This document shows positions 26,923-35,132 of a stretch of DNA of 64,000 nt, piece by piece. How positions within the stretch are numbered: the stretch's first letter is position 1; each line of letters starts with the position of its first letter. A model generated the notes under the pieces. That model had not been told where the DNA came from. It saw only the letters and a list, made by a program, of their open reading frames with translations, and did no database searches. The position numbers were made by a program, and so were the translations under genes. Source of the DNA: Acidobacteriota bacterium (GTDB taxonomy: Bacteria; Acidobacteriota; Terriglobia; Terriglobales; Acidobacteriaceae); assembly GCA_021792135.1 (NCBI GenBank), contig JAJYVF010000006.1, positions 1-64,000 of the forward strand, in the 5' to 3' direction.

Positions 26923-27186
26923 CTACCCGGCCTGCTCGCTGCCCTCTTTGGGAGGAAGCTGGATATAGGAGCCGCCGAGATAGCTGTAGATGCAGCGGCC
27001 GGAATCGATCAGAAGCCGGATCGCCTTCTTGCAGTCGTCCCGAGTGCATGTCTGTTCGCCGTGTTTGGCGATCATAGCCTTGGTGAGGTCGCCGGCTTTC
27101 AGATTCTTCTTCCCGGCGCACTCGGAGACCAGTTGGTACATCTCTTCAGCGATGGTTTCAATGGAGACGGTAGTAGCTTCGCTCAT
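26923..27186 (-). CDS. dsrD: DsrD, winged-helix activator of dissimilatory sulfite reductase
   Basis: 87 aa from ATG 27186, overlapping the cobA stop by 4 nt. The family core is clear: KKNLKAGDLTKAMIAKHGE, KKAIRLLIDSGRCIYSYLGG, SYIQLPPK. DsrD is a small winged-helix protein reported to stimulate DsrAB sulfite reduction, and it is usually taken as a marker of reductive (sulfate or sulfite reducing) metabolism. Its presence here argues for reduction. Confidence 0.95.
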   Translation of the reverse strand: MSEATTVSIETIAEEMYQLVSECAGKKNLKAGDLTKAMIAKHGEQTCTRDDCKKAIRLLIDSGRCIYSYLGGSYIQLPPKEGSEQAG

Positions 27187-27968
27187 ACGAGTACCTCTTT
27201 CCGCTCCGCGTCCAGGTCGGGGCACGAAGCAGCCAGTTGTTGCAGCTTCTCGCGAAGGCGCACCACCTCGCCGACCACGAGGGTCGCCGGTGGTTCCACG
27301 CCTTTTCGCCGCACCGCCTCGCCAATCGTCCCCAGCGTGCCGACAACGACGTATTCCCCGTGCCAGTACGCCTTCTGAATCATGGCCGCAGGGGTGGCAG
27401 GGGAACGTCCGGCATCCACAAGGTGGCGGGCGATGTCCTCGACACTGTGCACGCCCATGAGGAATATGGCCGTGTCGAATCGGGCGACCGCGTGCCAGTC
27501 GACGCGGTCGTCGTTGCCGTCGGCGTTGTGACCGGTGACAATGGCCACGGCGGAGGAAGCATTGCGGTGCGTCACCGCGATATTCGCGCTCAGCGGAGCG
27601 GAGAGGCAGGCCGAGACGCCGGGCACGACCTCAAACGGGATTCCATGCTCGGCCAGGTATTCGACTTCCTCGCCACCCCGACCGAACAGGAACGGGTCGC
27701 CGCCTTTGAGCCGAATGACCGTCTTTCCTTCCCTGGCTTTCTCGACAAGAAGTCTGTGGATGGAATCCTGGAGCGAGGCGCAGCCAGGCGGCTTGCCCAT
27801 GTACACGCGCTCCGCGGAGGGCCTGGCCAGCGCAAGCACTCCCTGCTGGATCAGGCGATCGTACACAATGACATCGCCGCTGCCGATACACCGCACGGCA
27901 CGGACGGTCAGAAGATCCGGATCGCCCGGACCCGCGCCCACCAGAATCACCTTTCCCGTCCTCATCAT
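27183..27968 (-). CDS. cobA: Uroporphyrinogen-III C-methyltransferase (siroheme synthesis)
   Basis: 261 aa from ATG 27968 with AGAAGG immediately before. SAM-dependent methyltransferase that makes precorrin-2. Motifs: GKVILVGAGPGDPDLLTVRA, VYDRLIQQGV, VIRLKGGDPFLFGRGGEE, and PFEVVPGVSACLSAPLSANI, all as in CobA/SUMT. In the acidobacterial dsr literature the equivalent gene is called dsrWa. With dsrV (37682) it supplies siroheme for DsrAB. 86 nt after dsrP, coupled to dsrD. Confidence 0.93.
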   Translation of the reverse strand: MMRTGKVILVGAGPGDPDLLTVRAVRCIGSGDVIVYDRLIQQGVLALARPSAERVYMGKPPGCASLQDSIHRLLVEKAREGKTVIRLKGGDPFLFGRGGEEVEYLAEHGIPFEVVPGVSACLSAPLSANIAVTHRNASSAVAIVTGHNADGNDDRVDWHAVARFDTAIFLMGVHSVEDIARHLVDAGRSPATPAAMIQKAYWHGEYVVVGTLGTIGEAVRRKGVEPPATLVVGEVVRLREKLQQLAASCPDLDAERKEVLV

Positions 27969-28054
27969 CCTTCTTTCCTTCCGTGTTTCCGGGTGTCGAG
28001 CCGCTCTGCCCTCGTCTACCCATCTGACAGCCCCCGGCCATGCACAACCGCCCT

Positions 28055-29239
28055 TCAGTGACTCACCGCCAGCGCCTCTTCCCCAACCTCCCTGCGAACG
28101 GAGAGCATGATCTTGTAGAACATGGTGATCAGCAGCGCTCCCAAGGCCCAGATTCCCGCCACGATGCTCCACTCCGGCAATGTGGGCGTGTACCGCACGA
28201 CGGAGCCCAGCGGAGAGGGGACAAATCCTCCCACGATCATGCCGAGTCCCTTGTCCAGCCAGAGCGAGAAGAACACGAGGACACACGCCACCAGCAGCAG
28301 CACCGGGCTCGTCCGCCATGCAGGAACCAGAAGCAGGGTGAGCGCTCCGAGAGCAAACAGAATCGAAAGCCACATCCAGGGCACGAGGTGATAATTTCCG
28401 TCGAGTCCCAGGAAAAGATACTCGAGATGCTCCGTGTCCGCCGGGATACGGGAATAGAGAACCGTGAATGCCTCGACCAGGATGAAAAACACGTTGATGG
28501 TCATGGCGTAAGTCATGATGACCGCGAGCTTCCGGATGGCCTGCTCTCCCGCGTCGAAGCCCGCCAGCCTGCGCAGCGCCAGACAGAAGAGAATCAGCAG
28601 TGCGGGTCCCGAGGCGAAGGCGGAAGCCAGAAAGCGGGGCGCAAGGATCGCGGTGAGCCAGAAAGACCGGCCAGGAAGACCGCTGTAGAGGAACGCCGTG
28701 ACCGTGTGAATGCTTACCGCCCACGGGATCGACAGCAGAATCACCGGCCTGATCCATCCCGGCGCGGGGATTTCCTCGCGCTCGGCGGTCAGCATCACCA
28801 GGCTGATGACAATGTTGAGGAGAAGGTATCCGCCCAGAGAGATCATGTCCCAGAACATCAGGGACCATGGCGTGGGATAGAGAACGATATTGAAGACCCG
28901 TGCCGGCTGGCCAAGATCCACAAAGATGAAAAGAATGCACATGATCACGGCGGCAATGGCCAGAAACTCGCCGAGAATGGTGATCCGGCCGAACTGCTTG
29001 TAGTCGTGCAGGTAGTACGGCAGCACGACCATCACTGCCGAAGCCGCGACCCCCACGAAGAAGGTGAACTGCGCGATGTAAAGGCCCCAGCTTACGTCGC
29101 GGCCCATGCCGGTGACTCCCAAACCGACGTTCAGCTGGTGCATGTAGGAGAAGAAGCCGACCGCGATGACGCCCAGCAGACAGAACACCCACGTCCAGTA
29201 CCGGCGGCCTCCTGTAATCGCTCTTTCGAACATGAACAT
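28055..29239 (-). CDS. dsrP: DsrP, NrfD-like membrane quinol-interacting subunit
   Basis: 394 aa; ATG 29239 is the first start after the dsrO stop. An NrfD/PsrC-type integral membrane protein with about ten helices (for example WVFCLLGVIAVGFFSYMHQL, FFVGVAASAVMVVLPYYL, FLYSGLPGRSFWLTA). In DsrMKJOP it exchanges electrons between the menaquinone pool and the periplasmic DsrO/DsrJ. Gene order dsrM-K-J-O-P is exactly that of sulfate reducers. Confidence 0.95.
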   Translation of the reverse strand: MFMFERAITGGRRYWTWVFCLLGVIAVGFFSYMHQLNVGLGVTGMGRDVSWGLYIAQFTFFVGVAASAVMVVLPYYLHDYKQFGRITILGEFLAIAAVIMCILFIFVDLGQPARVFNIVLYPTPWSLMFWDMISLGGYLLLNIVISLVMLTAEREEIPAPGWIRPVILLSIPWAVSIHTVTAFLYSGLPGRSFWLTAILAPRFLASAFASGPALLILFCLALRRLAGFDAGEQAIRKLAVIMTYAMTINVFFILVEAFTVLYSRIPADTEHLEYLFLGLDGNYHLVPWMWLSILFALGALTLLLVPAWRTSPVLLLVACVLVFFSLWLDKGLGMIVGGFVPSPLGSVVRYTPTLPEWSIVAGIWALGALLITMFYKIMLSVRREVGEEALAVSH

Positions 29240-29243
29240 GGCA

Positions 29244-30011
29244 TCACACCAGGTAGTAGACCGAGGGGCCGGTTCCGAGTTCGGGTTCACGCTGTATGGC
29301 GAAGCGCGTGCGCAGCAGCTGCCGGGGTTCGGAATCCGGGTCGGCCAGATTGCCGAAGACCAGGGCCTTTTCCGGACAGGCTTCGACGCATGCCGGGCTG
29401 ATCCCCGTGGCCAGGCGTTCCTCGCAGAAATTGCATTTCTCCACCACGCCCTTGCTTCGCGTGGGGAAATCGGGGTTGATGCTGGCGATCGCCGGCCGCG
29501 GGTCCAGCCAGTTGAAGCTGCGCGAGCCGTACGGGCAGGCAGCCATACAGTAACGGCAGCCGATGCAGCGGTGCCAGTCCATCATCACGATCCCGTCGTC
29601 CCTCTTCCACGTCGCCTGCGTGGGGCACACGTGCACGCACGGTGGGTCGGCGCAGTGATTGCACATCAGCGGAACAGGAAGATGGACGTCGCTCCGTTCT
29701 GCATATCCCGATTGAGAGAACGGAAAGACGGTTCCGAAGGGCTCGGTCCAGATCCATTTCACTTCATGCCTCGGATCGGAGAAGTGCGGTATGTTGTGCG
29801 CCGTATTGCAGGCGCCTATACAGGCGTCGCAGCCCTCCTCTTTCCGGCATTTCTCGAGGTTGACGACCATTCCCCAGCGCACCGGTGCCGCTGCCTGGCG
29901 GCCCTCGGCAGAGGAACCGCGTCCGGCGATCGCGCGCGCCGCTCCCGCGGCGCCGGCCGCCAGAAACGACAACCCGCTGAGCCGCAGGAAATCCTTTCGC
30001 GTGATTTTCAT
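29244..30011 (-). CDS. dsrO: DsrO, periplasmic ferredoxin-like subunit
   Basis: 255 aa; ATG 30011 overlaps the dsrJ stop by 4 nt. N-terminal signal resembling a Tat type (MKITRKDFLRLSGLSFLAAG) followed by several [4Fe-4S] motifs: CRKEEGCDACIGACN, CNHCADPPCVHVCP, CIGCRYCMAACPYG, CNFCEERLATG. DsrO links DsrJ and DsrP on the periplasmic side. The twin-arginine pair is not canonical (KITRKDFLR), which is usual for DsrO. Confidence 0.94.
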   Translation of the reverse strand: MKITRKDFLRLSGLSFLAAGAAGAARAIAGRGSSAEGRQAAAPVRWGMVVNLEKCRKEEGCDACIGACNTAHNIPHFSDPRHEVKWIWTEPFGTVFPFSQSGYAERSDVHLPVPLMCNHCADPPCVHVCPTQATWKRDDGIVMMDWHRCIGCRYCMAACPYGSRSFNWLDPRPAIASINPDFPTRSKGVVEKCNFCEERLATGISPACVEACPEKALVFGNLADPDSEPRQLLRTRFAIQREPELGTGPSVYYLV

Positions 30012-30517
30012 GGCCTGCTCCCGTGGAACGGCGAGAGTTGCTCGTTTCCAGGCTGATTCAGAAAGCGGGCTGCCGAGCCCGCCGCCTGCTGGACGGCGCT
30101 GAGTTCCGGCTCTGCCTGCCAGGACGCTCCGGCCACACGGGTCGCGGGCTGGTTGTGGCAGTTCCAGCAATAGGGACCGGAGACGCCGGCATAGGCGTGG
30201 CAGCGATCGCAGAACTGCTCCTTGTTGTGACAACCGAGACAGGTTCCCGTCAGACTCCGCTGGTAGACCGTGCCGCCGGGTGCGACGTATCTTCGTTCAT
30301 CCAGACGCACCACGTCCCTGCGCCAGCGCAGCAGCAGCTGCATATGCGACTGCCGCATATACTCGACCGGGGCCACGCACTCCCTGGCGCGGACGGGAAG
30401 CTGCAGGTTGGGAACGCCGGCAATCCCGGCGGTTCGTCCGTGTGCCGACCAGAATGGAAGGGTCGCCACGCCGACAAACAACGCCAGGCCTGCGAAGATC
30501 CAGATCCGGTCACGCAT
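30008..30517 (-). CDS. dsrJ: DsrJ, periplasmic tri-haem cytochrome c
   Basis: 169 aa; ATG 30517 overlaps the dsrK stop by 8 nt. An N-terminal anchor/signal helix (IWIFAGLALFVGVATLPFW) is followed by three CxxCH sites: CLGCH, CDRCH and CWNCH. The family phrase ARECVAPVEYMRQSHMQLLL holds the conserved Cys known to ligate one unusual haem in DsrJ. It is part of the transmembrane DsrMKJOP complex. Confidence 0.94.
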   Translation of the reverse strand: MRDRIWIFAGLALFVGVATLPFWSAHGRTAGIAGVPNLQLPVRARECVAPVEYMRQSHMQLLLRWRRDVVRLDERRYVAPGGTVYQRSLTGTCLGCHNKEQFCDRCHAYAGVSGPYCWNCHNQPATRVAGASWQAEPELSAVQQAAGSAARFLNQPGNEQLSPFHGSRP

Positions 30518-32117
30518 GCAGGGCCTCGCTTTCCCTCGCCGGAGCGAACGGTTCACCACGCAGGTCGGCGGTGCGCTCTTTCTCGCCGGTCATCACCAGC
30601 GCATTGCCCAGCAGCTCGTGCACGCCGGCAACCTCCACGCCCGGTACCCAGTATTCGAGCAGCGTGGGCAGGGTGGCCTTGTCGATGGCGCAGATGCAGG
30701 TCAGCAGGTTGACCCCGTATTTCTCCTTCACATACTTCACGGCATTGGCGCGCGGAAAGCCGCCCCGCAGCCGCATCTCGAGATTCTCGTCCGTGCCCAG
30801 CCCGGCGCCGCTGCCGCAGCAAAAGGTCTGCTCGCGGATGGTGTTTTCCGGCATCTCGTGAAAATGGCGGGAAACGCTGTTGAGAATGTAGCGCGGCTCC
30901 TCCAGCAACCCCATCCCGCGCGCAGGGTTGCAGGAGTCGTGGTAGGTGACATTCCAGTGATCGTTGCGCGAGGGGTCGAGGCGAAGCCGGCCGTGATGAA
31001 TCAGATCGGCCGTGAACTCGCAGATATGCACCATTTTGGTGGAGCGGGTATTCTCGAAGACGGTTCCCGTCATCGGCGAGACGGGAACTTCGAGGAAATC
31101 GGCGGGCCCGTTCATGGTATCCATGTACTGATGGAGAACGCGCCACATATGGCCGCACTCGCCGCCCAGAATCCACTTCACACCCAGCCGGCGGGCCTCT
31201 TCATAGATCTTCGCGTTCAGGCGCTTCATCATCTCGTGCGACGAGAAAAGTCCGAAATTCCCACCCTCCGAGGCATAGGCACTGACGGTGTAATCGAGGC
31301 CGATTTCATGAAACAGCATCAGATAGCCCAGCAGGGTGTAGTAGTGAGGGCTGGCGAAATAGTCCGCCGAGGGCATGACAAAAAGCACCTCCGCGCCTTT
31401 GCGCTGGATCGGCACCTCGATTTTGAGCCCCGTAATCTCCGAAGCCTCCTCCGCCGCAAAATCAATGCTGTCCTTGAAGCCGTGCGGCTGGATGCCCAGG
31501 TGATTCCCCATCCGGAAACAGTTGGCAGCCGGTTCCAGGATCCAGTTCGTGTTGCAGCCGATCAGATTCAGCAGCTCCCGGCCCATCATCGTGATCTCGG
31601 CCGTATCGATGCCGTAGGGACAAAACACCGAGCAGCGCCGGCACTCCGTGCATTGATAGAAGTAGTAGAACCACTCCTTCACCACGTCTTCGGTCAGCTC
31701 GCGCGCTCCGGCCAGCGCACCGAAGAGCCGGCCCGTGAGCGTGAAGTAGCGGCGGTACACGGACCGCATCAGCTCCGCGCGCATGACCGGCATGTTCTTC
31801 GGATCGGCTGAGCCCAGATAGAAGTGGCACTTATCGGCGCACGCGCCGCACCGTACGCAGATCTCCATGAACAGGCGAAACGAGCGGTACTTTTTCAGCC
31901 TGTCCTTCATCCCCTCGAGGAGGATCCGCTTCCAGTCGGGAGGGAGCTTCCAGTCGGCATCGAGAGGCTGCCAGACGCGGGGATTGGGCAGCCCGAGGTA
32001 CTCCAGGTTCTTCGGCGCCGCGCTGTAGCAGATACTGCCTTTGCGGAACTCGACATGAGGGTCGGTCCAGTCGCCGCGCGGAGGCTTCGATTCAATCTGT
32101 ACGAGCGTTCCCGGCAT
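30510..32117 (-). CDS. dsrK: DsrK, HdrD-like iron-sulfur subunit
   Basis: 535 aa. Two [4Fe-4S] motifs (CVRCGACADKCHFY and CTECRRCSVFCPYG), then the CCG-domain cysteines around YHDSCNPARGMG and FCCGSGAGLG with CICAIDK downstream, matching the HdrD-type catalytic cluster. DsrK faces the cytoplasm and is the proposed reductase of the DsrC trisulfide. The start overlaps dsrM by 26 nt. Confidence 0.96.
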   Translation of the reverse strand: MPGTLVQIESKPPRGDWTDPHVEFRKGSICYSAAPKNLEYLGLPNPRVWQPLDADWKLPPDWKRILLEGMKDRLKKYRSFRLFMEICVRCGACADKCHFYLGSADPKNMPVMRAELMRSVYRRYFTLTGRLFGALAGARELTEDVVKEWFYYFYQCTECRRCSVFCPYGIDTAEITMMGRELLNLIGCNTNWILEPAANCFRMGNHLGIQPHGFKDSIDFAAEEASEITGLKIEVPIQRKGAEVLFVMPSADYFASPHYYTLLGYLMLFHEIGLDYTVSAYASEGGNFGLFSSHEMMKRLNAKIYEEARRLGVKWILGGECGHMWRVLHQYMDTMNGPADFLEVPVSPMTGTVFENTRSTKMVHICEFTADLIHHGRLRLDPSRNDHWNVTYHDSCNPARGMGLLEEPRYILNSVSRHFHEMPENTIREQTFCCGSGAGLGTDENLEMRLRGGFPRANAVKYVKEKYGVNLLTCICAIDKATLPTLLEYWVPGVEVAGVHELLGNALVMTGEKERTADLRGEPFAPARESEALHA

Positions 32118-33105
32118 GTTCGGCCTCGAGCGGGATTCCCGCTTCCTTCAGTTTTTCGCGGAACTCCTCTTCCCATTCCGCGTAGGGATGGGTCTTGACC
32201 GGATAGTTCCATGGGTTGACGTGCCGCCGGCTCCGGCTGTTGTTGGCAAGGTTGCGGGTCGGGCTGAGGAAGACGCCGCCGGCGTGCATCAGCTTGCTGA
32301 AGGGAAAGTAGGCCGCCAGCGTCGAGACCAGCAGAAGATGAACCAGAAAGACCGGGCTGAGTGCGGACGGAACCACGGGATGAAATGCCGCAATGCTCAG
32401 GGCAAGCTGCTTGACGCTCACAATGTCCGCGCGGAGGTAATAGCGCATCAGCATTCCGGTGCCCGCGATTCCCAGGAGCAGCAACAGAGCGAAGTAGTCG
32501 GTGAACAGAGAGATATAGCGGACCATGGGGTCGCGGAAGCGGCGGACGATCAGGTATCCCAGCGATGCGAGCAGTGCGATGTCGGACAGATAGATCGGGG
32601 GAGCGCCGAGCTGAAAGAAGCCGTCCAGCTGCTCCAGCCGGTTGACCAGGGCCGGTACCGGCTCCATGAACAGGCGCAGATGACGGAGCAGGATCATCAG
32701 CAGAGACCAGTGGAAGGCCAGGGATCCCAGCCAGAGGTACTTGTTTTCTCCCAGAACGAGACGCTCGCCGGCGAGACGCGCGCGGTTATTGCGAAAAAGC
32801 GAGCGGAAGAGCAGAACCTCGCCGGCCATCCGGACCACAACAGCCGGGACGGTAAAAGGATTGTCGATCCTTGAGCTGCGAATCCAGGGGAGAGATTTCT
32901 GCTGACCGCAGGTGACGGGAATGCGAAACGGAACCGGGGCCCGCGACCAGCGAACGACGCGCCAGCAGAACCCGCCCAGGAAAACGGCAAATGCCGCATA
33001 CGGAACAGCCAGCGCGAGGATGACCCGCCCGCCGGCTGCAGCCGCGCCTGCCAGACCGACAAGAACCAGGGCGGCGACCGCGAGCAGCGACCAGAACGCT
33101 CTCAT
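32092..33105 (-). CDS. dsrM: DsrM, haem b membrane subunit (NarI-like)
   Basis: 337 aa. Hydrophobic with about six helices; the NarI-like core includes KYLWLGSLAFHWSLLMILLR, YLSDIALLASLGYLIVRR and PVFLVHLLLVSTLAAYFPFS. His residues in these helices would ligate two haems b. DsrM oxidises menaquinol and delivers electrons to DsrK. Located 10 nt after the RsbRD-like gene, which separates it from dsrC. Confidence 0.95.
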   Translation of the reverse strand: MRAFWSLLAVAALVLVGLAGAAAAGGRVILALAVPYAAFAVFLGGFCWRVVRWSRAPVPFRIPVTCGQQKSLPWIRSSRIDNPFTVPAVVVRMAGEVLLFRSLFRNNRARLAGERLVLGENKYLWLGSLAFHWSLLMILLRHLRLFMEPVPALVNRLEQLDGFFQLGAPPIYLSDIALLASLGYLIVRRFRDPMVRYISLFTDYFALLLLLGIAGTGMLMRYYLRADIVSVKQLALSIAAFHPVVPSALSPVFLVHLLLVSTLAAYFPFSKLMHAGGVFLSPTRNLANNSRSRRHVNPWNYPVKTHPYAEWEEEFREKLKEAGIPLEAEHAGNARTD

Positions 33106-33115
33106 CGGGCCTCCT

Positions 33116-33586
33116 TCACCGGGTGGCGCACTCCGCGCGAAAACGGATTTCCCGGAGGCGCAGTTCGAAGATCTGCTCGCGGCATCGTGCGTACTGGCTG
33201 AAGGCCATCAGCGCGAGGGAATCGATGCGGGCGTGCATAGTTTCCGGAACGGTCCCGGCGCGTTCGCGAATGGCCGTGCGCAGGTCGAAGACGAAGCGCA
33301 CGGCATCGCCAGGGCTGAGATCCTGCACAGCGTGCAGGCGGACCAGCGCGTCGAGGGCCGGCGCGACCGACGCTTCCTGCATCCCGCCCAGAACTTCACG
33401 CGCCAGGATGTGCAGGTTCCTGCGGACCGTGGAGCCAATGGGATTGCGAAAGGGGTCCTTCTCTTCGCTGAGAAAGGGACGCGCTGCGCCGGGCCACGAG
33501 TTCATGCTGAGGGACACCCATCGCTCGGCAATGGCTTCTGTCAGCGAGCTGCCAGGTACCGGGGCGGCGATCGGTGCATCGGTCAT
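33116..33586 (-). CDS. RsbRD N-terminal domain-like protein of the dsr operon
   Basis: 156 aa, mostly helical with no signal peptide. The pattern ERWVSLSMNSWPG, DPFRNPIGSTVRRNL and REVLGGMQ resembles the RsbRD N-terminal (globin-fold-like sensor) domain, and such genes are often found just before dsrM in sulfate reducers. Here it sits 6 nt after dsrC and 10 nt before dsrM. No STAS domain or enzyme motif follows. A sensory or assembly role is inference. Confidence 0.7.
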   Translation of the reverse strand: MTDAPIAAPVPGSSLTEAIAERWVSLSMNSWPGAARPFLSEEKDPFRNPIGSTVRRNLHILAREVLGGMQEASVAPALDALVRLHAVQDLSPGDAVRFVFDLRTAIRERAGTVPETMHARIDSLALMAFSQYARCREQIFELRLREIRFRAECATR

Positions 33587-33592
33587 TGCGGT

Positions 33593-33910
33593 TTACACGC
33601 AGCCGGTCGGCTTGGGCAGACCCGCCAGCTTGCAGGCACCCTTGGCCGGCCCGGACGGAAAGAGCGAGTAGATGTCGCTCAGCTTATTACCCGTCTCCTT
33701 GCAGACCTTGCGCACCATCGGTGCGATTCCGTACTGGAGATAGTAGTTGCGGATGTAGCGGATCACCTTCCAGTGGGCTTCGGTCAGCTCGTTCACCGCT
33801 TCGGACTGGGCAAAATCCCGCGCCACGTCCTCGTTCCAGCGCTCTGGCTCCTGGAGAAATCCGTCTTCGTCGACATCGTATTTCCTTCCTTCCACCTCAA
33901 ACGTGGGCAT
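33593..33910 (-). CDS. dsrC: DsrC, sulfur-carrier substrate of DsrAB
   Basis: 105 aa. The C-terminal arm GACKLAGLPKPTGCV carries both redox cysteines (Cys93 and penultimate Cys104, 11 residues apart), so it is a true DsrC rather than a TusE or a single-Cys paralogue. It binds the sulfite-derived sulfur as a trisulfide, which DsrMKJOP then reduces. N-terminus VEGRKYDVDEDGFLQ is family-typical. Confidence 0.97.
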   Translation of the reverse strand: MPTFEVEGRKYDVDEDGFLQEPERWNEDVARDFAQSEAVNELTEAHWKVIRYIRNYYLQYGIAPMVRKVCKETGNKLSDIYSLFPSGPAKGACKLAGLPKPTGCV

Positions 33911-33924
33911 CCTTCACCTCGCAT

Positions 33925-35112
33925 TCAGTTCATCTCGATATATCCGCACGGACACGACTCGGCACACTTCCCGCACCCGTTGCAGAGATCAAGCTTGATC
34001 TTGTAGTGCTCGCCTTTCGGCAGCTTCACAAAGCAGTTCTTGCTGCAGTACATCCAGCACGTTTCGCAGTCCATGCACATGCCGCACGACATGCAGCGCG
34101 CCGCCTCCTTCAGCACCTCCGCTTCCGCCATCGGGGCATCCCCGTCGACGCGGAGCGCGCCGGCGTACCAGTCCAGCTTCACGCGATCCGAGCGGATGAC
34201 AGCCGGCCGGCCGGCCGGTCTCACGGCCCGCTGTTCCAGGAATGCCGCGATCCGTTCCGCCACCGCCTGCCCCTGCGCGATCGCCGGGCTCACCATGTTC
34301 AGCACGCGCGGCTCCGATTCTTCCGGTTCGCGATCCGGAATTTGCGGTGGCTCCGAGGGCAGCATCCCGGCGAGAGCCCCTGCGTCGTCGCTGATCCGCA
34401 GTTCGAGCTGCGCGGCCTTCTGCAGCCCCATCGCGAAGAAGATCGCGCGGTAATCCTTCTGCAACTGCTCCACGGACACATCGCGGCCCACCACGCAGCC
34501 GGTGTGCAGCGCGACCCCCAGCTGGAGGATGTTCCCGATCTCCCCCTCCAGGACCTCCGCCGGAATCACCCTGCGCGGGATGCGGTAGCGCATCATGCCC
34601 CCGGGCAGCGGCGCGGCTTCGATCACCGTGACGGCGCAGCCGGCGCGCGCCAGATGATACGCGGCTGCCAGCCCGGCCGGACCGGCGCCCACTACCGCCA
34701 CCTTTGCCACACCGGGCTCGGGCGGATGCGGCAGCCTGGCCCGCAGTCCCTGAGCAATGGCAAAATCTCCGATGAAGCGCTCCAGACGGTTCACCGCCAC
34801 TGCCCCGTCTTTGGCCTTGCGGTTGCAGTTCAGCTCGCAGGGATGCTGGCACACGCGTCCGCAGACAGCGGGGAACGGATTGTGCTCCAGGATGGTGCGC
34901 CACGCCGTTTCAAAAGCCTGCGCAGACGTTCGCCCCCACGCCTCGTGCTGGGCCAGCGCTACCAGCCATCCGCGGACGTCGGTGCCGCTCGGGCAGCTGT
35001 GAATGCACGGTGCGGTCTTTGCCACATAGGCAGGCCGCCCTGCGCTTACTTCCGCTCCGCCAGAAGCTGTCGGCCTGAGAACCGGCTTTTTGACTTCCTT
35101 AAATAACGCCAT
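33925..35112 (-). CDS. DsrL-like iron-sulfur flavoprotein lacking the second nucleotide-binding fold
   Basis: 395 aa. N-terminal GltD-type [4Fe-4S] cysteines (CIHSCPSGTD 36-45; CGRVCQHPCELNC 84-96), an FAD Rossmann motif (VAVVGAGPAGLAAAYHLA, 138-155) and a C-terminal double ferredoxin (CMSCGMCMDCETCWMYC from 340; CNGCGKCAESCP 377-388). The stretch 240-275, where DsrL/GltD/NfnB proteins carry an NAD(P)H-binding Rossmann fold of about 150 residues, is only a short Pro/Glu-rich linker. The chain then resumes with the family C-terminal SPAIAQGQAVAERIAAFL. It lies between dsrB and dsrC, where acidobacterial and Chlorobi-type DsrL genes can occur. Probably transfers electrons to DsrAB from a donor other than NAD(P)H. 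Confidence 0.75.
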   Translation of the reverse strand: MALFKEVKKPVLRPTASGGAEVSAGRPAYVAKTAPCIHSCPSGTDVRGWLVALAQHEAWGRTSAQAFETAWRTILEHNPFPAVCGRVCQHPCELNCNRKAKDGAVAVNRLERFIGDFAIAQGLRARLPHPPEPGVAKVAVVGAGPAGLAAAYHLARAGCAVTVIEAAPLPGGMMRYRIPRRVIPAEVLEGEIGNILQLGVALHTGCVVGRDVSVEQLQKDYRAIFFAMGLQKAAQLELRISDDAGALAGMLPSEPPQIPDREPEESEPRVLNMVSPAIAQGQAVAERIAAFLEQRAVRPAGRPAVIRSDRVKLDWYAGALRVDGDAPMAEAEVLKEAARCMSCGMCMDCETCWMYCSKNCFVKLPKGEHYKIKLDLCNGCGKCAESCPCGYIEMN

Positions 35113-35132
35113 GAGCGACCTGCCTGCGCACC

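Noticed and set aside
27969-29192. Minus-strand extension of the cobA frame up to 29192
   Set aside because: The extra about 400 codons overlap dsrP in another frame and have no family resemblance; ATG 27968 has a proper ribosome-binding site.
30270-31811. Plus-strand open frame of 513 codons over dsrK
   Set aside because: Antisense shadow of dsrK with no recognisable domain.
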